Shown here: piece after piece, positions 1-6,854 of the stretch | Layout of the letters: each line of letters opens with the position of its first letter | Numbering within the stretch: the stretch's first letter is position 1 | Assembly: GCA_903851135.1 (NCBI GenBank) | Contig: CAINNK010000018.1 | Span: forward strand, 1-36,573 | Length of the DNA stretch: 36,573 nucleotides | Direction: 5' to 3' | From: an uncultured bacterium | GTDB taxonomy: Bacteria; Patescibacteriota; Minisyncoccia; Moranbacterales; GWC2-37-73 | The notes under the pieces: model-generated | Told to the model about the DNA's origin: nothing | What the model saw: only the letters and a program-made list of their open reading frames with translations | The model's database searches: none | Translations under genes and position numbers: made by a program

Positions 1-94
1 ATACAAGTTGAAATTATGGAATATGTATTACAACGACCTGGAACATTGTGGACTTGGTGGAAAAACACCAAATGAAGTGCTACAATTAGCCTAA
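1..94 (+). pseudogene. 3' end of a transposase (rve/integrase-core type), cut by the window edge
   Basis: Frame 2 reads through the window edge and ends at the TAA at 92-94. The visible peptide ends in YYNDLEHCGLGGKTPNEVL, which matches the conserved end of rve-type transposases (IS3/IS481-like: Y-N-x-x-R-P-H-x-x-L-x-x-x-T-P). Only about 30 residues are visible, so the family within the rve superfamily is uncertain and I cannot tell whether the gene is intact upstream. It ends 27 bases before the remaining part of a trmB gene, suggesting that the element inserted into that gene. Confidence 0.7.
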
Positions 95-120
95 TTTCTT
101 AACTTACATGGAACCGCCAA

Positions 121-591
121 ATGTCTGTTCCTAAAACACTACGAAATCTTTTTGCAGATGTGGTTTCTTGCAAGGAAAAAGTTGCACGCTATTATATGAC
201 AGACACAAGCATTAATGACTTGCTGGGTGTGACTTTTATGAGAGCAACTATTAAAAAAAGAGTGGCAGAAAAAATCAAAGCTTTATCATTGAGAACTTTT
301 GAATATAATCTGGATCTGACAGAAGAATTGTTTTATTCTTCAAAATTTCTGCGCGAAACCAGGTTTTTGCCGAAAGACTTGAAGATTTCTCCCTATATGA
401 TTATTTATGATAATAAATCAGTCATCATTGCGCCTAAGGAAAAGATTGGCTTCATTGTCGAGTCGCAGGAATTTGCCGATGCGCAGAAAGCAATTTTTGA
501 TATAATCTGGAACATCAGTAAGACAACAAATCTCGGCAGTGGTGACGGTCAAATTCCGCAAAAGGCTACCGAAGAAGATTTGTATTATTAG
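121..591 (+). pseudogene. C-terminal half of a TrmB-family transcriptional regulator
   Basis: The 156-residue ORF aligns by eye with the C-terminal effector region of the intact TrmB-like proteins further along the window. IKKRVAEKIK corresponds to IKKRVAKKIK, and EKIGFIVESQEFADAQKAIF to EKIGVIIESKQIADTQRAIF, both in the regulator at 27052-27792. The N-terminal winged helix present in the others is absent, and the frame upstream is closed by stops at 73-75 and 100-102. A transposase 3' end lies directly upstream, so the most likely explanation is truncation by insertion. Without its DNA-binding domain it cannot work as a repressor; it may be untranslated or a remnant. Confidence 0.75.
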
Positions 592-710
592 GAAGTTTTT
601 CCTCTAATATCTAGGTTTAGGAGTTGAGAATTTATGCTGAGTTTCGGGGTCTTGAAAAATAGTGCCTGGCAATAAGAGGTAGTTAATAGTAGGTTTATTT
701 TTAACACAAC

Positions 711-746
711 ATATCAAATTCTTGCATATGCGACTATTTGATATAT
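711..746. repeat. Left copy of a 36-bp inverted repeat flanking the PaaX/Cas2-like gene
   Basis: This near-palindrome has arms ATATCAAAT and ATTTGATAT around a GCATATGC core. Its reverse complement recurs at 1432-1469 with one mismatch over 36 positions. It covers the promoter of the gene at 776 (TTGCAT at 722-727, TATAAT at 744-749), where an autoregulatory operator would be expected. Confidence 0.8.
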
Positions 747-749
747 AAT
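722..749 (+). promoter_or_regulatory. Promoter of the PaaX/Cas2-like gene
   Basis: TTGCAT, a 16-bp spacer and a perfect TATAAT lie 27 bases before the TTG start. The -35 and the spacer are inside the near-palindromic repeat, so a protein bound there would block RNA polymerase. Confidence 0.6.
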
Positions 750-775
750 ATGAATAGGAATGGAGAAGGTATTTT

Positions 776-1396
776 TTGATATTTTTTATGAAGAAAGACC
801 AAAAAACAATTGGTAAAATGGCAGAAGATTTTTTGTATTCTGATGGCGTTGGAGCAACTGCCACCAAGTTTTTACTTATGGCAATTGCTGTTGGTGGGAT
901 CGCCTTTGTTGGCGCATTAGCACCAGCGTTGTTTTCAATAGCTGAAGGGGCTGGGCTCAGAAAAAAATATTCCAAAAAGCAATTACAAAATACTTTTGGA
1001 CTTTTAAAGCAACGTAAGTTGGTTGAAATTATTCAAGAGAAAAATGGAAAAACTAAAGTTATTTTGACGAATACTGGAGAAAAGCGGGTGAAGGAATTTT
1101 GTTTTGAGGAGCTTAGAATTCAAAAAGCGAGAAAATGGGACAAAAAATGGCGAGTGCTTGTGTATGATATTCCTACAAAACCTAAAGTATACAATAATGC
1201 TCGTGAGGCTTTGCGGGCAAAGATTAAAGAAATTGGGTTTGTGCAACTTCAGAAAAGTGTTTGGGTTTGTCCGTATGAATGCGAGGACGAAATTCTTTTT
1301 CTTTCGGAAAGTTATCAAGTCACTAGGTTTATTGAAATCTTTACAGTTGATAAAATGCTCCATAGCGAAAGATTGAAAAGAAAATTCAAATTATAG
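776..1396 (+). CDS. PaaX/Cas2-like domain protein with an N-terminal membrane segment
   Basis: The product has 206 residues if translation starts at the TTG (776), which sits 6 bases after AGAAGG; the ATG at 788 is an alternative. Residues about 30-58 form a hydrophobic helix (FLLMAIAVGGIAFVGALAPA). Next comes a winged-helix-like stretch (YSKKQLQNTFGLLKQRKLVEI), then a ferredoxin-like domain with WRVLVYDIP and LQKSVWVCPYE, typical of the Cas2-like domain in PaaX-family regulators. PaaX proteins are DNA-binding repressors; true Cas2 is a CRISPR adaptation protein. No CRISPR array or cas1 is present, so a regulator is more likely. The 36-bp inverted repeats on both sides are plausible binding sites. 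The predicted membrane anchor is unusual for a repressor. Confidence 0.75.
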   Translation: MIFFMKKDQKTIGKMAEDFLYSDGVGATATKFLLMAIAVGGIAFVGALAPALFSIAEGAGLRKKYSKKQLQNTFGLLKQRKLVEIIQEKNGKTKVILTNTGEKRVKEFCFEELRIQKARKWDKKWRVLVYDIPTKPKVYNNAREALRAKIKEIGFVQLQKSVWVCPYECEDEILFLSESYQVTRFIEIFTVDKMLHSERLKRKFKL

Positions 1397-1431
1397 CTGT
1401 ATGGTTGGTGTTTTTGTTATCAGAGAATAAG

Positions 1432-1469
1432 ATATATCAAATAGTCGCATATGCAAGTATTTGATATAT
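1432..1469. repeat. Right copy of the inverted repeat flanking the PaaX/Cas2-like gene
   Basis: This copy lies in opposite orientation to 711-746 and is itself a near-palindrome (ATATATCAAATA at one end, TATTTGATATAT at the other, GCATATGC in the centre). It starts 36 bases after the stop codon, so the pair encloses the gene exactly. Confidence 0.8.
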
Positions 1470-1584
1470 CTTATTAATTTTAGTTTATAAGGGGGAAAAG
1501 GCTTGAGAATTTAGTGGAGAATATGAAAAAATGAGTGTGCTATAATAAGTCATACTAAATTAGCTGAATCACTGCTAGTTGCAA

Positions 1585-1619
1585 GGAGGCTCAACCTCCA
1601 CAATAGAGGTTGAGCCTCC
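1585..1619. repeat. Dispersed palindromic hairpin repeat, copy 1
   Basis: GGAGGCTCAACCTC, seven bases and GAGGTTGAGCCTCC form a perfect 14-bp stem. The same sequence occurs at 16787-16821 in opposite orientation. The flanks are shared as well (CACTGC and TGCAA before it, AACG after it), so the repeat unit is longer than the stem. There is no U-tract, so it is not a standard terminator. Confidence 0.9.
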
Positions 1620-1655
1620 AACGTCTTGTTTCTTGTTACCGCGAATTAAGTTAAG

Positions 1656-1683
1656 TTGGTATCAGTTAATAAATTGTTATAAA
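1656..1683 (+). promoter_or_regulatory. Probable pcrA promoter
   Basis: TTGGTA, a 16-bp spacer and TATAAA lie 22 bases before the ATG of pcrA. The mRNA would have a very short leader, which fits the absence of a Shine-Dalgarno sequence. Confidence 0.45.
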
Positions 1684-1705
1684 AAACTAAAAAGCTATTT
1701 AAGAT

Positions 1706-3958
1706 ATGGATATTTTAGAAGGACTTAATGAAAACCAAAAAGAAGCCGTGATGACCGTGGATGGGCCATTGCTGATTATTGCTGGGGCAGGCTCGGGCAA
1801 GACTAAGACGCTAACGCACCGGGTGGCCTATTTGATCAAAAACGCTGGCGTGCGGCCACGCAACATTTTGGCGGTGACTTTCACCAACAAAGCGGCGCAG
1901 GAAATGCGCGAAAGGATCATGAAGATTTTGTATCCCGAGGCGGATGCAAAATATAAATATAGTTTGTACGGAACGGCTGATTTGCCGATGATTGGGACTT
2001 TCCATGCAATTTGTTCTATGATTTTGCGCAATGAAATCGAAGTTTTGGGCTACGGCAAATCTTTTCACATCATTGATGATCAAGACCAACAAGTTTTGGT
2101 GAAAAAAATTCTCAAGGAATTGGAAATTGATCCGCAGCAATTCAATCCGCGGGCAATTTTGGCCGCCATTAGTAAAGAGAAAAATGAACTGACCACTAGC
2201 GAGCAATTTGCAATGCAAGTCGGCGGATATTATGAGGAAATTGTATCCAGGGTTTATAGCGCTTATCAAAAACAACTTAAGGAAAACAACGGTTTGGATT
2301 TTGATGACATCATCATGTTGACTGCGCAGTTGTTCCAGAACTTTCCGCAGATTTTGGAAAAATATCAGAGTCAATTCCGCTACATCATGGTAGATGAGTA
2401 TCAAGATACTAATCGCGCCCAATATATTCTGATTAATTTGTTGGCGAGCAAGCACCGCAATCTTTGCGTGGTGGGCGACGACTGGCAGAGCATCTATCGT
2501 TTTCGCGGGGCTGACATTCAAAATATTTTAAACTTTGAAAAAGACTATAGCGAAACAAAAGTGATTCATTTGGAGCAGAATTACCGCTCCAGTCAGGTGA
2601 TTTTGGATGCGGCCTATGGCGTGATTTCCAAAAATATTAATCGCAAAGACAAAAAACTTTGGACGGAAAAAGAAAGCGGTCATTTGGTTTCATCATATGA
2701 AGCGCAGGATGAAAGAGATGAAGCGGAGTTTATTGCCAGAGAAATTGGGGAAAACGCCAAGGGGGTTTTCAAAAAATTTGTGGTGCTATATCGTACCAAT
2801 GCTCAGTCGCGCACGATTGAAGAAATTTTCCTGAAAAGATCGATTCCGTATCGGATTATTGGCGGCATCAAATTTTATCAACGTAAAGAAGTCAAAGATA
2901 TCGTGGCCTATCTTCGTTTGATTTTAAACAATAGCGACGTTATTTCTTTGGGACGGATTGTCAATGAGCCAAAGCGTTCAATTGGTGAAATGACTTTGAA
3001 AAAGTGGCTAACGATTGCCAGGCAGCTTCAACTTGATCCCATTGCTGCTTCACTTCAAATTTCCAGCTCGGCTTTGCAAATAACCGGCTCAAAAGTTGAA
3101 GAAATTTTGAAATTTTGTGAATTCATTCGACGGATGAAAGAGGTTCAGCCGCGGATTAAGTTGGCGGATTTTATTGAGAAAGTTTTCAAAGAAAGTGGTT
3201 ATGAGCGGATGCTGCTAGCCGAAGGCACTGAGGGAGAGATGCGTTGGGAAAATGTCAAAGAGCTTGTTTCGGTAGCTCAGAAATTTGACGAATCGGAAAA
3301 TGAATATGAGGATTTGCTCAGTGCTTTTTTGGAAGAAGTGGCGTTGGCTTCGGATGTGGACAATGTGGATCAGAATCAAGATGCGGTACATTTGATGACG
3401 CTTCATAGCGCCAAAGGTTTGGAATTTCCCACGGTTTTCATTGTGGGATTGGAAGAGGGAATTTTGCCGCATGCCAGGAGCTTGCTTTCTCACGGCGAAA
3501 TGGAAGAAGAAAGAAGATTGATGTATGTGGGTTTGACGCGCGCCAAGGAAAAGATATATTTGTTGTTCACTCGGCAACGAACGCTGTTTGGCATGGCGCA
3601 GATGAATGCACCTTCGCGATTTTTGGAAGACATTGAAGAAAAACTGATTGAAAAAAAATCCTATCGCGAAAAAGATCAGGCTATTTTTAATTCTTTGCTG
3701 GAAAAAAACTATCCAACTTCAACTGGTTTTCAAAATGCCAGGAAATATAAAAGTCTGAGTGAGGATAAAATTATCGGCGGAAAAAAAGAAGATAATGGTT
3801 TTGCAAAAATTGTTTTGAAGGGTGGTGAGCGAGTAGCCCACCAGGAATTTGGCGATGGAATCGTGGTTTCGGTGGTTGGGGATGTGATTGTGGTGGCTTT
3901 CAAAAAAGCCGGAATTAAGAGGCTATCAGTGGATTACGCGAGACTTAAAAGAATTTAA
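1706..3958 (+). CDS. pcrA: UvrD/PcrA-type ATP-dependent DNA helicase
   Basis: A full-length (750 aa) superfamily 1 3'-5' helicase, acting in DNA repair and in removing proteins or RNA polymerase from DNA. Motifs appear in order: Q-motif (LNENQKEAV), Walker A (AGAGSGKT), Ia (TFTNKAAQEM), II (DEYQDTN), III (GDDWQSIYRFRGA), IV (LEQNYRSS), V (LHSAKGLEFP) and VI (GLTRAKE). The last 40 or so residues (HQEFGDGIVVSVVGD) match the C-terminal Tudor-like domain of PcrA/UvrD that contacts RNA polymerase. The ATG at 1706 has no Shine-Dalgarno sequence but follows a plausible promoter closely. It is transcribed alone and converges on the Xer gene. Confidence 0.97.
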   Translation: MDILEGLNENQKEAVMTVDGPLLIIAGAGSGKTKTLTHRVAYLIKNAGVRPRNILAVTFTNKAAQEMRERIMKILYPEADAKYKYSLYGTADLPMIGTFHAICSMILRNEIEVLGYGKSFHIIDDQDQQVLVKKILKELEIDPQQFNPRAILAAISKEKNELTTSEQFAMQVGGYYEEIVSRVYSAYQKQLKENNGLDFDDIIMLTAQLFQNFPQILEKYQSQFRYIMVDEYQDTNRAQYILINLLASKHRNLCVVGDDWQSIYRFRGADIQNILNFEKDYSETKVIHLEQNYRSSQVILDAAYGVISKNINRKDKKLWTEKESGHLVSSYEAQDERDEAEFIAREIGENAKGVFKKFVVLYRTNAQSRTIEEIFLKRSIPYRIIGGIKFYQRKEVKDIVAYLRLILNNSDVISLGRIVNEPKRSIGEMTLKKWLTIARQLQLDPIAASLQISSSALQITGSKVEEILKFCEFIRRMKEVQPRIKLADFIEKVFKESGYERMLLAEGTEGEMRWENVKELVSVAQKFDESENEYEDLLSAFLEEVALASDVDNVDQNQDAVHLMTLHSAKGLEFPTVFIVGLEEGILPHARSLLSHGEMEEERRLMYVGLTRAKEKIYLLFTRQRTLFGMAQMNAPSRFLEDIEEKLIEKKSYREKDQAIFNSLLEKNYPTSTGFQNARKYKSLSEDKIIGGKKEDNGFAKIVLKGGERVAHQEFGDGIVVSVVGDVIVVAFKKAGIKRLSVDYARLKRI

Positions 3959-3984
3959 ATTATTTTTTTGTTAGTTTTTTCAAA

Positions 3985-4136
3985 AAAGTTTTTAAATCCT
4001 AAATCCTAAATCTAAATTTCTAATAAAATCCTAATGACAAAAATCCAAAAATGTTTAGTTATTTCGATTTTTAGATTTTATTTGACATTGGGAATTGGGA
4101 TTTTGGATTTGTAGTTAGGATTTATTTGCTTAACAA
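3985..4136. repeat. Word-repeat inverted repeat (word AAATCCTA/TAGGATTT)
   Basis: The gap between two convergent genes is filled on the left with copies of TAAATCC/TAATAAAATCCTAAT and on the right with the complementary words (GGGATTTTGGATTT, TTAGGATTTA). Together they can fold into a long imperfect hairpin. It may serve as a bidirectional 3'-end structure for pcrA and the Xer gene. The same architecture with other words occurs at other loci in the window. Confidence 0.7.
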
Positions 4137-4139
4137 CCC

Positions 4140-5078
4140 TTATTTACTGGAAGCTTTTTTTGCGTGATATTGTTGATGCACTTCTTTGAGATGAGGATTG
4201 GTCATGTGGGTGTAGATTTGAGTGGTTGTAATTGATGAATGTCCAAGCATGGTTTGAACGCTGCGGATGTCGGCACCATTGGAAAGTAGGTCAGTGGCAA
4301 AGCTGTGGCGCAAAGTGTGAGGATGAACATCTTTGACGAGACCGGCTTTGGCTGCATAGAATTTGACGATTCTTTGAATTGAACGTGGGGTGAGTCGTTT
4401 GCTTTCTTCTCCTGCAGCTTGTTTGGTTTTTTTCTTGGAAACGTGAATGAAAAGGGCTGGGTCGAGATCAATTCTTTTGCTGAGATATTTTTCCAAAAAA
4501 CTTTTAGCGCTGTCGGAGACAAACACGATGCGAATTTTGTCGCCTTTGCCTTTGACGCTAAATTCTTGGCGGTCGAGATTGACTTGGTCGCGGTTTATGC
4601 TAGTCAATTCTGAGACTCGCAGACCAGCTGAAAAAAGCAGTTCCAAAATGGAGCGATCACGCAGCGCTTTCAGATCATGGCCATTGGCACAGTCTAGCAG
4701 GCGCTTGACTTCGCCACCTTCAAGGAACTCAATTTCGTGGCTGGGATTTTTTCCAATCTCAATTTTTTCAGCCGCCAAGCTTTTGATGTCTCGCTTGGAA
4801 AGATATTTGAGAAAGCTTCTGATGGCAATCATGTGATAGTTCTGGGTGATTTTTTTGAGTTGGGCACCTTTGTCATCAGTCAAACGATTGAGGTATAGTC
4901 TGTATTTGCGCACAAGTTCAGCGGTAATTTGCTCCGGCTGGGAAATTTTAGCCCAAGTCAAAAAACGTCTGAGATAATGGTGATAGTTTTCAGTGGTTTT
5001 CTGCGAGCGGCTTTTTTCAATTTCAAGATACTCAAGAAATTCTATTAAGTTTTTGTTGAGTGAATGCATATAAATCAA
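4140..5078 (-). CDS. Xer-family tyrosine site-specific recombinase
   Basis: The 312-residue product has an N-terminal SAM-like core-binding domain (about residues 5-95) and a C-terminal catalytic domain. Catalytic positions are visible: Arg in SAGLRVSEL, Lys in VKGKGDKIRI, HTLRH (His-x-x-Arg), His in LGHSS and the nucleophile Tyr in TTTQIYTHM. The length and TTTQIYTH motif are typical of XerC/XerD/XerA, which resolve chromosome dimers at dif. Only one copy is in the window, so I cannot say whether it works alone or with a partner. Starts at 5078 or three codons later (5069) are both possible; neither has a clear ribosome-binding site. No dif-like site was recognised nearby. Confidence 0.93.
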   Translation of the reverse strand: MIYMHSLNKNLIEFLEYLEIEKSRSQKTTENYHHYLRRFLTWAKISQPEQITAELVRKYRLYLNRLTDDKGAQLKKITQNYHMIAIRSFLKYLSKRDIKSLAAEKIEIGKNPSHEIEFLEGGEVKRLLDCANGHDLKALRDRSILELLFSAGLRVSELTSINRDQVNLDRQEFSVKGKGDKIRIVFVSDSAKSFLEKYLSKRIDLDPALFIHVSKKKTKQAAGEESKRLTPRSIQRIVKFYAAKAGLVKDVHPHTLRHSFATDLLSNGADIRSVQTMLGHSSITTTQIYTHMTNPHLKEVHQQYHAKKASSK

Positions 5079-5097
5079 ATAGAGAGTATCTTTTTAA

Positions 5098-5228
5098 GAC
5101 TGTCTTTGAATGCCTAATGACTAATATCGAATGCCTAATTAAAAAATTCAATTTCAAATGATTTCTTTGTAAATTATTTTTTTATCTTTCCTGAATTAGA
5201 TATTAGACATTAGAAATTAGACATTGAT
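5098..5228. repeat. Word-repeat inverted repeat (word CTAATGACTAATAT)
   Basis: The left arm has GAATGCCTAATGACTAATAT and GAATGCCTAATT. The right arm has the complementary words (AATTAGATATTAGACATTAG, AAATTAGACATT). The arms are separated by about 45 AT-rich bases. Unlike the copy at 3985 it lies between divergent genes, so the class is not restricted to gene ends. Confidence 0.7.
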
Positions 5229-5484
5229 CAACTTTATTCTACTCCACTTTTTAATTTCAAAGAAATCGTAGCCTGAAAAATCCTTATTTTAAGCCTAAAA
5301 ACAGCTTTATGTGGAGAAATTCCTTTGACAAAAGATGGGGGAGGTATATACTTGAAGGACGTTAAAAATTAAGACTGCGAAATATGAAATAAGGCACTCA
5401 GAATGTCTTTTTGCCTTTTCTAAACTCGTATGTCAATTGAAAGGATTTAGCTATTAGTAAAAAAAGCTTTTTTTCTTATATCAG
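5229..5484. other. Leader region of the LysM-CHAP gene
   Basis: It contains the promoter at 5325-5352. About 40 bases after that promoter, AAGGCA and TGCCTT can form a short hairpin followed by T-rich sequence. No ORF with ATG, GTG or TTG is supported. Confidence 0.4.
5325..5352 (+). promoter_or_regulatory. Sigma-70 promoter of the LysM-CHAP gene
   Basis: A perfect TTGACA, a 16-bp spacer and TATACT. It lies about 270 bases upstream of the first GTG of the reading frame, leaving a long leader. Confidence 0.65.
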
Positions 5485-5506
5485 TGAGTTTGCAAAAAAA
5501 ATTAAT

Positions 5507-6685
5507 TTTGGAAATCTTAATACCAAGATTCATCTCAAGCAACGAGCAATAGCTGATTATATTAAACAGCGAAGAACCCTGAAGCTACTCCATCTTCTGC
5601 GAAATTATTCAGCAATAGCTGTCGTGGTCTCAAGCGCCTTGCTTGTGTCTGCGACCAATGTGGCTTCCGGCAAAGGAAACGGCAGTTTTCTTTTTGGTTA
5701 TCTTGATGGAAGTTCACAGGCTGGTGAAATTGCCAGTAACAAGATAAATGGCCAAGTAAGTCGTAAAAATGATTTAGCGCTGGTACCACTTTCAAAATCG
5801 AGCAGTGCTATTGATCCGACTGCCAAGGATGAGGCAGCAAGTCAGAGTATTATCAAAAATCAAGGAATTATGAGCGCTTCCTCAGCCAGTCCCATGAAAG
5901 ATCCAGAAGAAGATGGTGGAGTTAAAATGTACGTTGTGACTGAAGGTGACACCTTGGGGTCGATTGCGACTAAAAATAAGGTTTCCGTGAATACTATTTT
6001 GTGGGCAAATGACATTAGCAACGCCGACCAAATTAAACCTGGCGACACCATTTTCATTTTGCCAGTCTCTGGAATTCAATACACCGTGAAAGCTGGTGAC
6101 ACTATTGATGCCGTGGTGAGCAAATACAAAGCTGAAAAAGACAAAATCATTGCCTTTAACGATTTGCCAGCCAATGGCGATTTGGAAGTTGGAAAGGACA
6201 TTGTGATTCCTGATGGGCAAGGAGAAACTATCGCGCCTGCCCCAACTACTACTACTACTACTACTACAACTCAAAATGCAAACTCTTCTCCAGTCATCGC
6301 CACTCGACAATATGCCAATGCCAGTGGTGGTGTGACGGAAGTTTCCAGTGGCATAACTCCATCCGGGAAAGCTGGGGCTGGACATGGTTTTCCATACGGA
6401 TATTGCACTTGGTACGTGGCGCAAAAACGTTATGTTCCGTGGAGTGGTAATGCTGGAACTTGGCTTTATCATGCCAAAGCCGGCGGTTATGCTACCGGAC
6501 GGGCTCCAAAAGTGGGAGCCATCATGGTGACCACGGAAAATCGTTATTACGGACATGTTGCTTACGTTGAGAAAGTGAGTGGTGACAGCATCACGGTCAG
6601 TGAAATGAATTATGTTGGTTTTGCCAAAAGAAGCACGCGAACCTTGTCTGCTTCGAGTAGGGCAATTAAGGGATTCATTTACTAG
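5507..6685 (+). CDS. Secreted or membrane-anchored LysM-LysM-CHAP peptidoglycan hydrolase (5' end uncertain)
   Basis: The protein has two LysM cell-wall-binding domains (MYVVTEGDTLGSIATKNKVS and QYTVKAGDTIDAVVSKYKAE), a Thr-rich linker, and a C-terminal CHAP domain (YPYGYCTWYVA with the nucleophile Cys, then GHVAYVEKV with the catalytic His). CHAP enzymes cut peptidoglycan cross-links or the sugar-peptide bond. The first standard start in frame is GTG 5624, but the open frame reaches back to a stop at 5504-5506 and encodes a basic stretch (KQRRTLKLLHLLRNY) followed by a hydrophobic segment (SAIAVVVSSALLV), a convincing signal anchor that the GTG start would cut through. No ATG, GTG or TTG occurs there, so a frameshift near 5512-5520 or a rare start codon is suspected. 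The CDS start given is the frame limit. The stop codon is fused to a TAGCTTTTTAG repeat. Confidence 0.9.
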   Translation, partial: FGNLNTKIHLKQRAIADYIKQRRTLKLLHLLRNYSAIAVVVSSALLVSATNVASGKGNGSFLFGYLDGSSQAGEIASNKINGQVSRKNDLALVPLSKSSSAIDPTAKDEAASQSIIKNQGIMSASSASPMKDPEEDGGVKMYVVTEGDTLGSIATKNKVSVNTILWANDISNADQIKPGDTIFILPVSGIQYTVKAGDTIDAVVSKYKAEKDKIIAFNDLPANGDLEVGKDIVIPDGQGETIAPAPTTTTTTTTTQNANSSPVIATRQYANASGGVTEVSSGITPSGKAGAGHGFPYGYCTWYVAQKRYVPWSGNAGTWLYHAKAGGYATGRAPKVGAIMVTTENRYYGHVAYVEKVSGDSITVSEMNYVGFAKRSTRTLSASSRAIKGFIY

Positions 6686-6717
6686 CTTTTTAGGCCTTAG
6701 CTTTTTAGCTTCTTAGG
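6683..6717 (+). repeat. TAGCTTTTTAG word repeat at the LysM-CHAP stop codon
   Basis: Three copies of TAGCTT with short linkers begin at the TAG stop codon itself. The same word family follows clpP and gpmI. Confidence 0.7.
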
Positions 6718-6739
6718 AAAAGAAAAATTCAAGATTTGG

Positions 6740-6777
6740 AAAAATCGTACTCTGAAATATGGGTACGATTTTTTGTT
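6740..6777 (+). terminator. Rho-independent terminator after the LysM-CHAP gene
   Basis: AAAATCGTAC pairs with GTACGATTTT around a 12-base loop, followed by TTTTTTG. Confidence 0.85.
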
Positions 6778-6830
6778 TGAATTTGACAAAAATATCGGGC
6801 AAAAAAGTTGCTGCTTTTTCTGAAAAAATA

Positions 6831-6839
6831 TGGTATACT
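6831..6839 (+). promoter_or_regulatory. Extended -10 promoter of the TrbL/VirB6-like gene
   Basis: TGG followed by TATACT. It lies inside the ORF-track version of the gene (start 6759), which argues that translation starts downstream at 6855. Confidence 0.55.
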
Positions 6840-6854
6840 TTTGAGGTAGAGATA

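Larger units (their letters stand above)
1470..1705. other. Intergenic region upstream of pcrA
   Basis: No ORF is supported here. It holds an extended -10 element (TGCTATAAT, 1538-1546) with no clear -35, the palindromic repeat at 1585-1619 and the probable pcrA promoter. Confidence 0.6.

Noticed and set aside
711-1469. CRISPR-associated locus because of the Cas2-like domain
   Set aside because: Only two inverted copies of a repeat, no spacers, no cas1; PaaX-type regulators have the same domain.
6241-6270. ACT repeat tract in the LysM-CHAP gene as a phase-variation site
   Set aside because: It is a trinucleotide repeat coding for the Thr linker; changes in copy number would keep the frame.
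6759-6854. N-terminal extension of the TrbL/VirB6-like protein
   Set aside because: It begins inside the terminator of the previous gene and includes the extended -10 promoter.
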